DNA from: Corythucha ciliata
Lineage: Eukaryota > Arthropoda > Insecta > Hemiptera > Tingidae
Direction of reading: 5' to 3'
DNA: 64,000 bases
Assembly (NCBI GenBank): GCA_038030265.1
Contig: CM075938.1
Span: forward strand, 18,763,009 to 18,827,008
Within the stretch, counting starts at the first letter, position 1, and each line of letters starts with the position of its first letter. Below are positions 11,631 to 21,970 of the stretch, one piece after another. Made by a program: the position numbers and the translations under genes. The notes under the pieces are model-generated. The model worked only from the letters and a program-made list of their open reading frames with translations. It did no database searches and was not told the DNA's origin.

Positions 11631-13742
11631 AAGAACTAATTTTTAAATTTATTTATTCGCCATAAATGTCGAGCCATATATATGAACACTTTTGTAAAGT
11701 TGCCCTGCCGTCTTCATGACAGAGCTCTAGTTTTGGGAGCTAAAATCGGTTATTATAATTGCGATCATTTTTTTAAATTAGTATTTATTTAGGCTACAGT
11801 AAATTAATTTTGATTTTATTTGAACTCTAAATTTAGAAGTATTTTCGTTGAAGACGAGGTGGTGGTTGGTTCGTTGAGACTACGTTTCGATTAGGACGCC
11901 ACAACGTTCGCAAACCTTATTTTCTTCGGAATTAATACTCCTGGAGGAGGGGGGGGCTCTCCGCCTTATTGGTCTCGAAGAGAACTACAGCTCACCCGAA
12001 AAGAGTCAATTTATCCCTAGGCTGAGCAAGCAGTTTGGGTTGAACGGTTGGTTGTGATGCCAATATTTTTTTCTACTCAGAGACTTGAGACAGCGATAGC
12101 CAGCTGTCTGATACAGTAAAAATAGACCAAGATAACGTCGTCCAAACTAATTTTTGACCTTTTTAAGTGAACGCAGAATTGCATTCTGTTTGTCGGTACC
12201 CCAACTTACTGCCCGAATGACAAGTAGAACTAATTCAAGGGCTGAACTGATGGAAAATCCCAAAAGTGCGCAGTTTCGTCTAAAATGTGGACCATTTGAA
12301 CCAAAATACTCTAGGGGTTAGGAAGTCGGCGATTTTACGATTTTGGGTCATTTCCAAAAACTTGTGACGATTTGAGCCGGACGCATTTTAACAGGTTCCT
12401 AATGGAATGCAGCCGGGGGGGGGGGGTCGTCAGCACCCTTTGAATGGGGCGAAAATGAGCGCTTATTCACGATGTCAGCCGTCGAGAGGAAAATTCGTGC
12501 GGCCCCAAAGAAACGGGGCACAGCGCCGAAATCACTGGAATCGTAGTACTCTGGCTTGGGGCTCAATTTTTTATTGTGTTTTGGGGTTTTGTGGTTTGAG
12601 CTTTTGTGTTTAGAGCTTTCTGGGATTCAAACTTCTGGTGGTGGTTAGAGTAGTTTGAGGTTAGAACGTTTGTGGTTCAATGTTTATGAGGTTACAATTC
12701 TTTGTGCTTGGAGCTTTTTGTGGTTACGGGTTCAAACATTTTGTGGTTAGAGCTTTTTGTGGGTAACAGTTTTTTTGTTCATCTTTATTTGGTTAGAGCT
12801 TTTTGTGATTATTATTTAGAGATTTTTGTGGCTGGAGTTTTTCACGCAAACGAAAACGGCAAAATTCCAGAGGAGAACCGTACAACGGCTAGTTTGATCA
12901 AAAATCCTTGCAGTTTCGTGTTCCCCGAGTTAAGAAAACCCCAGCGATATGCAGCCCAATTTTAATTTGTGGTCATTTATGCAAAATTTTGGCAATTTAT
13001 GCAAATTTCTTCTGGGCGATTCGTTCAAAGTAATCCGATTTGAGCCCGTTCGCGGCTGATGAGTTCCCCAGACAACAGTCAGTTGCGGAATGCTGCTGGC
13101 ACGACGAGCCAACAAGCCCAGAAGCGTCAGAGCAGCTATCGATAAAAGGGTAAATACCCTATATTTCACTGGACTGTCGATTGCTCGGTTATGCTGTCGG
13201 TTAGAGCTGTGCTGTCGACGAGCCAACGCATCAAAAGCGCCGGAATCAGAAGAAAACCAATTTTAACGGCTCGTCTGATAGAAAACCCGTTCGAATTTTT
13301 ATAGTCACCGTACCGAAAACCCCCAAGGCACGCAGTTTCGTCCAATTTTTGCCTCCCCCCCCCTCATTCCCAAAAATTGTTTTAACTGGGTAAATGTTTG
13401 GGTATAATTATTTCAATGTGGTTCATTTGAGCTGGACATGGTTCATATAAGCCCACCATGGCAGAAATAGCTCAATTAACACAATGTAGCACATCCAGCC
13501 AAAACTCCTGTAATGGGCCTTCACGCCTTTTCACTGGCTATGGTGGATTTTTGAGCCGTCTACAAATCCTTTGCGCGTGCGTAATGCAGAATAATGATCC
13601 AACTCAAGTTTCTGCATGTACAGGACGATGACTTTTTGGTTTTTATATTATTATACATGTTAGGAGAAGTACATCTTACTTCTGTGAAACTAAGAGGAAA
13701 AAACACATTTATTGAAAATTGGTTTGACCACGAAAACATCTC
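11631..13742. other. Intergenic region with repeats
   Basis: Lies between the tail of POMT1 and the tail of the carboxypeptidase gene. It holds a dispersed repeat at about 12415-12530, related to 43350-43505, and the family-C minisatellite at about 12560-12850. The rest shows no exon I can support. Confidence 0.55.
12560..12850 (+). repeat. Family-C degenerate minisatellite (ttttgtggttagagc unit)
   Basis: Many imperfect copies of a 14-20 bp unit of the form gtggttagagctttttg. Related copies, in reverse complement or diverged, occur at about 8520-8600, 40370-40430 and 47620-47890. No protein is evident; periodicity and spacing are irregular. Confidence 0.6.
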
Positions 13743-15089
13743 TTAAAATGACTTTCCATTGACAAATCTATAAATCATGTCGAATGCCCAGAGTGACTGA
13801 TCTTGCGGCACCATATGACCCGCGTTTCGTACAAGAACTTCAGTGAAATTCCCCACTGTTTTACTGTAACCGGCCAAATCACCGTTAACGTGCCATTGAC
13901 GCCTCACTACCTTGGCATAGTCGGACGATCCCGACCATTTGAGGCCCTTAACAAAATTCACCGTCAGTGGATAGGCGACAATGATGTCGAGCTGACCGTT
14001 GTATAGTAGAACTTTGTACTTGTCGATGAGAATTTCCACCCAAGGTTTAACCGATTGCATGATGTCATTCGCTAGAAATTTCTCCACGGTGGTTCCTTCG
14101 ACGAAAGGTGTTTTTCCGACGTGTAGACTTTTCCTGATGACATTTTTGTTGAGAAAACTAGCGTAGTCACCATACGGGTTGTGGTCTTTACTGTACAAGT
14201 AATTGTAATGAAATGAGAATCCTGTGTAGTTGTATAAGTCAGTTTTCGCTGAAGCGTTCAACACGTAGTCCCTGAAAATTACGTACGCTTCGTAATACTT
14301 AGCCTGACGAATATACGATATCATTTTCTTCTCTTTTCCTTTGAATATATTCTTAGTTGTAGTGTCAATCAGTCCGATCTGATATAAATAGTCGCTGTAA
14401 TCGACCATATTTTCAGGATCACACAGCGCGTTGCCCATAGCGATTCCTTTAAGGTTGATTTTAGCCTCCGCTTGAGGGTTATTCGTGTGGATTTTGTAAG
14501 CGGTCGCTGGAATATATTTTCCGGCGTACGATTCACCGGTGATGTAAAAGTCATTGTTTTTGAGATCGGGGAAAAGTTTAAAAAATTGTACTAAAGCCTC
14601 GTAGACGTTTTTCCCGACGTCATCTTCATTTCTCGCGTAACCGTCGTCGCGGTCAGTAAAACTGAAACCGGTTCCGACGGGGTTGTCGACGTAAATCATG
14701 TTGAAATATTTCGTCCAAGCGTATTCCCGCCTCGACAATTTTTGCTCCTTAGTCAAAAAGAATGGCCCAGTTTCAGCAAATAGTCCAAACATGGACGACG
14801 CTCCTGGACCGCCTTGAAGCCACAGAGCGACGGGAGCTCCTTCTGAATCGATTTCAGCGGGGAAAAACCAGAAGAACATGTTGGAATTGTACCTTTTGTC
14901 CACGGTGAAAAATCCGGAGTAGCTTTGAACGTTGTCGATCAAAGGCGGTACGGTGGCCGCTTCGCGACCCTGCTGTAGAAGGTTTTTTTCTATGTAGGGC
15001 GTCAAAATTAACGGTTGCCCTGGAGAACAGTGTCCCTTCCAGGGTAGTAGCCCCAGGACTGTGATGTAGGCGTAGAAAATTACCTTCAT
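13743..15089 (-). CDS. CPVL: Serine carboxypeptidase, CPVL/vitellogenic type, intronless
   Basis: Secreted or lysosomal peptidase of family S10, which removes C-terminal residues. The frame is open back to 15155, but I place the start at 15089 because MKVIFYAYITVLGLLPWKG then forms a clean signal peptide; this gives 448 residues, the usual family length. Motifs in order: SGFFTVDKRYNSNMFFWFFP, WLQGGPGASSMFGLF (oxyanion region), YVDNPVGTGFSF, the nucleophile GESYAGKYIPA, NGQLDIIV with the catalytic Asp, and RNAGHMVPQDQ with the catalytic His. All three catalytic residues are present, so the enzyme should be active. It is odd in having no intron, where every other sizeable gene here is split every 100-250 bp; this suggests a retrocopy that kept its function. 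Its 5' end lies about 400 bp from the PPT2 stop, on the same strand. Confidence 0.93.
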   Translation of the reverse strand: MKVIFYAYITVLGLLPWKGHCSPGQPLILTPYIEKNLLQQGREAATVPPLIDNVQSYSGFFTVDKRYNSNMFFWFFPAEIDSEGAPVALWLQGGPGASSMFGLFAETGPFFLTKEQKLSRREYAWTKYFNMIYVDNPVGTGFSFTDRDDGYARNEDDVGKNVYEALVQFFKLFPDLKNNDFYITGESYAGKYIPATAYKIHTNNPQAEAKINLKGIAMGNALCDPENMVDYSDYLYQIGLIDTTTKNIFKGKEKKMISYIRQAKYYEAYVIFRDYVLNASAKTDLYNYTGFSFHYNYLYSKDHNPYGDYASFLNKNVIRKSLHVGKTPFVEGTTVEKFLANDIMQSVKPWVEILIDKYKVLLYNGQLDIIVAYPLTVNFVKGLKWSGSSDYAKVVRRQWHVNGDLAGYSKTVGNFTEVLVRNAGHMVPQDQSLWAFDMIYRFVNGKSF

Positions 15090-15495
15090 TCCAAAAAAAT
15101 TACGGGAAACTGCTTTTCTCGACACACTAATTGAAGTGCTAGCCCGATCATTCAAATTTGTAGTATCTTATCTGTTTATTTAGCGGAAAGAATTGATTAA
15201 TAAATTGCGGATAATCTGCAGAAGACAAACACTCGATTAATTTTTAAACTCGGTGTTGACGACCGATGAATAAACTCAAAGTTAATAATTTCTTTCTTGT
15301 GAGTTACTCAGGATAATTTGTTCCAATTAGGGAGGGAGGGGCGTCTTATCTGCTGTAGAATGAGGATGCTGCGGGAGGCGTATTGAATAATAATAGAATA
15401 ATACGTTTTCCCCCAATAGATTAGACTAATAAAGCGTTTATTCTCCTAATAAATTAATTAATTTAAACAAAATTAAATTATATTAGTAGTCATCT
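15090..15495. other. Short intergenic spacer, probable CPVL promoter
   Basis: AT-rich spacer between the CPVL start and the PPT2 stop, both on the minus strand. It must contain the PPT2 3' UTR and the CPVL promoter. Minus-strand AATAAA-like signals occur around 15420-15470. I cannot assign a specific promoter element. Confidence 0.45.
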
Positions 15496-18400
15496 TCAGT
15501 CTAGAAAAGGGATGACATATTCGTCTAAAATCGTTAAATTCGAATGCCAATCGAAGTGCGAATAACCAGGTACTGAGAAAACATTGAGCTTCCCTTTTTC
15601 GTCCAAAGTACGCAAGCCAAAACTGTCATTTTTGTAAAATCCTTGCTCTTTCATTTCATCTACCGTCACATTTCCTGTAGAGTAACAACCGAAGTGACTA
15701 TTGCCCCCCACCACCATCATCATTAATATTTTTTCGGTCAAAATCAACGCGGTCAACCTACCTTGATTGCCAGGGTGTAATAACACCGTCGTCCGGTCCA
15801 CCGATGAGGACCATACGGTCGAGTTTAGTGATGCCTCGCTTGAAACCATCGCTTTTCTCCGACTCGATTAAATTATTCAAATACGGCAGGTAGTTGCTGT
15901 ACTCAAAGAATAATTTTTGATGGTACGGATCGTTCCAATAGTTCCCAACGGAGGTTTGCTGGCCAATCATGGAGTAGAAGAGCTCGTAGGCCGTGTCCAG
16001 GGCGAGAGTGGGGAAAAACATATGGAGGAATTCGGCTGAAAGAGAATCGTTTTCAAATCAAGTGGAAAAGGGCGCGACTCTTCCAGTCACTTACTTCCGT
16101 ACTGGCCGCATTGCGGTGAGCTCAACGATATGAAAGTTTTAACGTTGTGTTCTGGAAAGTTCTCGAGAATTCCTCTCGCGAGGATTCCACCCTGAGAATA
16201 GCCTAAAAATAATAATAATAATGCTAATAATTCGAATAGAATTCTCAAGAAAAGTACTCTGAACGTTCATTACCAATCAAATGAACGCCATCGGGGTGAA
16301 ATGACATAAACTGAAGAGCATCCGAGCCTATTTCGAGCACTTGGTGCCATAGTGGACGGAGACTCGACCAGCCCCCGAAACGATCGGTTACAAAAACTTT
16401 GGTTCCAGGATGTGACTAAACAATAACAAGAAACAACACAACAATTATACGCAGAATAATGGTCTTGGGCCCAATGCTTGATTTTCATACAGAAGTACAG
16501 AAAAACACAGATTTTTCGCGAGACTTCAAGTCTAGTTATTGCGGGGGGGGGGGATGTCAACGAACTTGCTGGTGTGGCAGCCCATTCTGGAGGAGTAAAC
16601 CGTCTCTTACGCCGCGATGGATCGAAGCCCAAATTAGTCCAAGAAAAAAGACTCGCGAGCCTATTGCACCCCCCTCCCTCATTTTATGGCTGTAGTCACA
16701 ATAAGGTGATGACAGGTTAGGATCCAGCGGTGAGACTACAAAGGCGGTAGAGTTTTGGGCAACTAAATATCACAAAGATTACCAGGTTGAAAGAGGCGTT
16801 ACTTTGTGGACAAACACCACAGTTGATCGCGCAAAAAAACCTGCTCCTCAGTGCTGGACAGAGGGGGGCGCAGGGTGTGGTTTGTGCGTGTGTGCCAACG
16901 ACTAAAAACCATGGATAAGGCGAAACACCTATTTCCATGGGAATGTTTCAGTCAATCTGTTGGGGCGGTTATTCCGTATCCACGATTTTTATTGTTAAAT
17001 AATTGATGAATGACACAGTGCCATTAAATCCGGAAGACCGTGAAAGGAAAGTTGAACACACTCACCTGGCTCGTTCCACTCGGTCCAGAAAGTGTGTGGT
17101 GGGTGAGGATAGGACGGAGGGGAATACGGGAAACTCCCGGCACGACTGTTTAACTAGACCAATGTCATTGTGGTGTGCACTAATTGAACTTTCAGAACGA
17201 CAATATAAGGTGAATAAATAGAGGGAGTCAAGCATGGCCAAGATTGAATACTTAATGAAACCCAGAAACTCTATGAAAGTATAAACAATAAATATACGAA
17301 AATGTCCCACAGATCAATGAAAACGCAGAGTTCGTAAAACAACTGAGGAGAAAAAGAGTCGAACAAAACAAACCGTGCAGCAAATAAGTCAAGAGGAAAA
17401 TGATCAAACCAACAATTCATACAATAAATAAATAGAAAAGTTTAGTAATAGTAAAAAAGTTAAGTAGAAAAACCAACAAACAGAATAACTAAATAGAAAA
17501 TTTGTCAAACCAACAACCAGAATAACTAAATAGAAAATTTGTCAAACCAACAAACAGAATAAATAAATAGAAAATTTGTCAAACCAACAAACTGTTCATG
17601 AGAGGAATAAATAGAAAATGTGTCAAACCAAACCAAAAATTTCAACAGATAAATAAATTGAAAAATGTTCAAATCAAATCAGCAGAATTTCGCTCACTAA
17701 CACACCAACTTCGCTGTTTTTTTTACTGTCGTGAAAACCAAATTTCACACACTACAAGACCACTATCGCAGCTCTGCCTCACTGAGCCACCAACATATCA
17801 CATTTCAACCACGACACCACTTTTACTGATTTTTCTTGCAAAAAATCATTTTCCTTGATCTGGCTAACAGAAACACAATAATTTCGTGGATTTCGTTCCA
17901 TAAAACGAATTTCAATAAAACCAACAAAAAACAAATTTTCGCGTATCGGTTACAACAAAAATTCGCGGATGTTTGTTGCTGACAACCCGATTTCGATGGT
18001 CGGCTTAATTTGGAAACCGATTTTGCTGATTTTTCGCACTAAAATCCCATTTTCGCAGTTTCGACTCACTTAAAATTCAAACTCGGATTTCGCTATCTAA
18101 AAACGAAAACTGTTGTGGTTTTTCTCTCTTGCAAAAAAAAATTTGCTCGTAGAAAGTCTAATTTCATGTATTTATGTGGCTAACAAACCAATTTTGCGAA
18201 GTGGCCGAAATTGTGAAACCGAGTCACTGATTTTGCGCACTAAAACCAGATTTTAGCTGGGTTGACTCACTAAAAACCAATTTCTCGAATTTTGCTCTCT
18301 GAAATACCAATTTCGCCAATTATTCACAGTATAAAACATTTTCGTGGGTCCGGCTCACGAAAAAAAATCCAGTTTTGCAGGTTCCTCTTGCTAAACCGTT

Positions 18401-21400
18401 TTGGCGGGGCTACCAAAAAAAAAAACGCGTACTTTTGTGCCTGGAAATCCAGTTTTGTAATGATGCCTCATTCAAAAACAAATTTCACACACGAAAACGC
18501 CAATTTTCCGGGCGAAATCATTTTCGCGAGCTCACCAAAACCTCGATTTTGTGGGTTTTGGCTTGGCTTGCTTCGCGGGGTTTCCTCTTTCAAAAACATT
18601 ACAATTGCGTGGATTTTGCACTGTTATAAAACACAGTCGCGATTTCTGGCTCACTAAAACGCCAATTTCCAGGGTTTTGCGCGTAAGAAAACCACATTTG
18701 CGAGCATTTGCCCTCTTGAAACTGCACAATTTCGTGGGTTTTGGCAAGCTCAAACCGTGTTTAGCCAGCTGTGCCAGCGAGACTTTTCGTGGGAGAGGAA
18801 ATGCCAGGTTCGTTTACCGTCTCAGGTCTGAAATTTAAAGTTTAGCTCCAAAAGTATTAACTTTCGAGGGGAGAAGTTTTCAGTTTTTCGACATGAAATG
18901 CGTAGTAAAAGGCTAAAAACGACAGTTTTCCAGCAGATATTTATTTTTTGGCGGATAGTGGCCGTTTCTGTGGAAATTTAGTCTCTGGTTACCGTGAATT
19001 GACGCGATTCCAACCTCCACATCCTGTTATAAGCCTGCAAAAAGGCAATGGTGCATGTGATATTTTCGCCAGTGAAGTTGCCCACAGGTGTGGATCCAGT
19101 TTTCCTCAAGAGGAGTTGCACAGAGTTTTTTCTTGCACAGAGTTTTTATTCGTTATTGAGCTTTTGACTTTTTTCCTTAATTTTAACTGAAACTGAGTGC
19201 TTTTTCTCAATTCTACCTCGGACTAGCCTATTTTCTTCATTTAAACCTCAAAAAACCATGGAATAACGCATTTTTGATTTACTATTTCAATTTACGCCTA
19301 ATCCGCGGATTGGTACGCTCTGTCAATTTCGGCCGCAAAAGATCAGTTTTTCCTCAATTTGACCTGCGGTAGAACGCTTTTTCTCAATTTTAGCCACGAC
19401 AATTCCACCAATCAACAACATACAGTGAGAATTTTGCCAATGCGTTTTCCCTAAATTTTAGCCGCAAATTAGTGATTTTTCCAAATTCTGCCTTGAGCAA
19501 TTTTTCCCCCCTTCAAATGTTAGCAGTGAAAAGGTCCACATAATCCGCAAGTTAGCGAATTTTATTACTTTTGACGCGGAAATTGCAACGGGAAACCTAG
19601 AAATGTGCGTTTTCTTCAATTTCACATGCAAAAAAACAATTTTCCTTGATTTTAGCCGGCGTGAATAAGCACATTTTAAAAAATGTATGCGCTAGGTCAT
19701 GCTCTTTCTCAATTGTACCCGCAAACTTGCTCAGATGTACACATATAAAAACGGTCAATTAGCACTTTTTCGCAATGATTACCGAGATGTTGGTTCGAGA
19801 AACCACGAACTGAGCCGTGAATTAGCGCATTTTCTTCATTTCGGCCCGGACTTTGCATCGCGAAATCGCAAATTGGTGTGTTTTCTTAATTTCAACCGCG
19901 AACAATGAGATTTATTTCCTAAGTTCAACGTGAATCAGAGCTATTCCTCAATTTTAGCCGTGAATGGGTGTTTTTCCTCAGTGTTAGCCGCAAAATGTCC
20001 TTATATGGATTTCATCCGCGAACGAGCGCTTTTTCTCAAGACGTACGCCCCCCCCCCCCAACTATAGATCTGTGCTTATAGCTGCCCACTCCTTGATCAT
20101 GGGCTGGCTACGCACCTGAACTAGACCAACGTAATTTTGGTGTACACTAATCAAACTGGCTAAAACAGCATTGAAACTTCTTTTGAACACAATTTTATAA
20201 TAACTAGCTCGGGTGGCTGGGAGGACGGCGAACAACAACTGGCCGTTTTCCTTCTTGATGTTGGGAAAAGGCGATAAAATAAGAATTTTTATATCCTCCC
20301 CTTCACGACGAACACTACCCTAACGCCTAAACACAATCCTTTCAATTATAATTATAAAAGATGTTATTTCCAACCAGATAACGTATTCGAAGGATCTTCT
20401 CCGTGACTCAGCAGCACCACAACCTGCTACATTTTGGGTCGCATTGATGTTCACGAATTTTCGTAAAATAGGGGGGTGAAACTAGGTCCACCCCGAAACT
20501 AGTTCCATGTTGCACGGATTTCACCCCTTCAACATCATAAGTTCCAGGGTATTGGCTCATTATAATTATAAAGAGAAAATTTTCGGGTCTGTCTCCTTTC
20601 AAAAAGCAAATTTTGCAGGGTTCACCCATTCAAACCCCACAACGCGGCTGGCTCATGCAACTCTTTTTTATGGGTTTCACTGCATTAAAAAAAAAAAAAA
20701 AAAAAGGCTGTCAATCGATTCAAAATACATTTCGCAGTGTTGGCTCATTCAGATAACTTATTTCGCTAGGTTGGTGATTTTCGTCTATTTAGCTCTTCCA
20801 ACCCCCAAATTACTACCTCAACCTCTAACTGACCCAGTGGAACGAATCAGCAAGGACCGAGGTCACCGATGCCCAACGAGAACCACGAGGACGACACGGA
20901 GTACCAAATCTCACAGCACCACAAGAAGAGCCCGAAAATAAAAACTAAGACAGCTGTTGTGCGTGTGACACTCCAGTAATTCAGAAGAAATTGCATTGGT
21001 GTGAGATTCAGTCCCTCCTTCGCGGCCTTTCTTCCCCAGCCTTTCCGTGGACCCCTTGTTCTCATCAGCCCCCGACCCGATTTCGTCCTCGGTGTTATCT
21101 CTTCGGCATCAGCCGATCCCAGGTCAGATGGATGTTAAGGGGGGGGGGGGTTAACTACGCCCGTGCCTACTTAACCTAAAACTGTCAAGTACCAGTAGTA
21201 GGAACTGACAGACCCCAAACTGGAAACCAAGCTGATCGAATTACTAGCAAACCCACCAGTACCTCTCCCAACACCCCAAAAATAAACAATCATATTGTCC
21301 AATTAGCACGTTATTTAGTTCCAAGAACCGACTTCTTGGAGTAAATTTGGATTGTGCCCCCACCACCAAGAAAACCAACCGAGTGGCCCAGACACTGATG

Positions 21401-21701
21401 AGGATATTTATCAACGGTGCAATGCTTAAATGCTGAGGTGAAGCGAGCATGCGAGTGAACCAAAGGGTGACCATGCCGGGACCAAACAGAGCGAAATCGC
21501 CCAACTCATGCCGAGGAACAGGTGAAATGTCCTGGATTGCCTCGGATTTTTGCCTACCTCCTGGATTCTGTGGACCAAAGGAATCATTGCGATGCTGTCC
21601 GACATAACGCCGTGGATAATAATTACGGGTTTGTAACTCCCAACGGTTGAAATAATTGGGAGCACCCAGAGCAAAACTTTGGCAATTATAACTGGAAACA
21701 T
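15496..21701 (-). CDS. PPT2: PPT2, lysosomal palmitoyl thioesterase (5 exons)
   Basis: Lysosomal alpha/beta hydrolase that cleaves acyl thioesters. Exons on the minus strand: 21558-21701, 16274-16415, 16095-16202, 15762-16035, 15496-15697; 289 codons plus stop (human 302). Exon 1 gives a signal peptide ([18 protein letters not shown]) and the first strand [15 protein letters not shown]. Exon 2 runs from [19 protein letters not shown] to GVHLIG. The nucleophile lies across the exon 2/3 join and in exon 3, [11 protein letters not shown], followed by [20 protein letters not shown] and the Asp motif [13 protein letters not shown] follow, and the His motif YSHFDWHSN closes the triad. PPT2 rather than PPT1 is favoured by [16 protein letters not shown] and DSFGL.TL. 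The first intron (16416-21557, about 5.1 kb) is roughly 80 times longer than the others and full of repeats. The gene shares its 5' region with the RMP24-like gene. Confidence 0.93.
17400..17650 (+). repeat. 37-bp tandem repeat
   Basis: Near-identical copies of a unit starting aaaccaacaaccagaataac and ending taaatagaaaatttgtc occur at about 17470-17600, with more diverged units on either side. It is a simple minisatellite, probably young given the high identity of adjacent copies. Confidence 0.8.
17880..18790 (+). repeat. Family-A degenerate minisatellite array
   Basis: About 25 or more diverged copies of a 30-40 bp unit of the form aatttcgcgggtttggctca followed by ctaaaaacc. Individual copies differ strongly, but aatttcg, gggttt and gctcact recur at regular spacing. 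The same unit forms arrays at 28750-30220, 36650-37480 and 39380-40350. Confidence 0.75.
19200..20040 (+). repeat. Family-B degenerate minisatellite array
   Basis: Diverged copies of a unit of about 30 bp of the form gccgcgaattagcg followed by ctttttctcaattttag. It ends in a C run at about 20047. Other arrays of the family are at 44990-45430 (reverse), 45830-46720 (forward) and 55150-55320 (reverse). Confidence 0.75.
20590..20780 (+). repeat. Short family-A repeat patch
   Basis: A few copies of the aaaaagcaaattttgcaggg / tggctcattcaa unit, interrupted by an A run of about 18 at 20688. Same family as the longer array in this intron. Confidence 0.55.
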
Positions 21702-21970
21702 GACAAACCACTAGAGTAGAAATCCTGAGTCCTTGGCAGATCGGCAGAAGACCATCCCTCAGCGAATTTAATTTAAATTAAATTACATAACGATCAAAAA
21801 CTGAAAAGAAAATAACAAGAAACTTCAAGACGAAGCACGACGTTAAAAAACACCTTTGACGCACGACGTTATGATAACAGACGTCCCAGGACCAGTTGCC
21901 TTCTTTGAAACCTGCCCAGTCTGGTTTACTGTTTCCTTTGTGATGTTCTCATTTTTGGGTCCTCCTTAAA
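21702..21970. promoter_or_regulatory. Putative bidirectional promoter between PPT2 and the RMP24-like gene
   Basis: Only 269 bp separate the two start codons, which point away from each other, so both promoters must lie here or overlap the first exons. The spacer contains two exact copies of gcacgacgtta (about 21835-21845 and 21861-21871), 26 bp apart, and a nearby gacgtc. These are candidate factor-binding sites. No TATA box is obvious, which fits a housekeeping divergent promoter. Confidence 0.55.

Larger units (their letters stand above)
16416..21557. repeat. PPT2 intron 1, packed with tandem-repeat arrays
   Basis: Contents in order: a G run at 16545; an unassigned stretch to 17380; a 37-bp minisatellite (17400-17650); a family-A array (17880-18790); a family-B array (19200-20040) ending in a C run; a short second family-A patch (20590-20780); and a GC-richer patch at about 20820-21140 with open frames on both strands that I do not recognise. 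No nested gene is supported. Confidence 0.7.

Noticed and set aside
17880..20040. Repeat-spacer arrays that resemble CRISPR at first sight
   Set aside because: The repeats are highly degenerate, there is no constant repeat with unique spacers, no cas genes, and the context is a eukaryotic intron.
20507..21065. Open frames on both strands at the end of PPT2 intron 1
   Set aside because: Overlapping opposite frames with low-complexity Thr/Arg content; no domain, no supporting splice sites.
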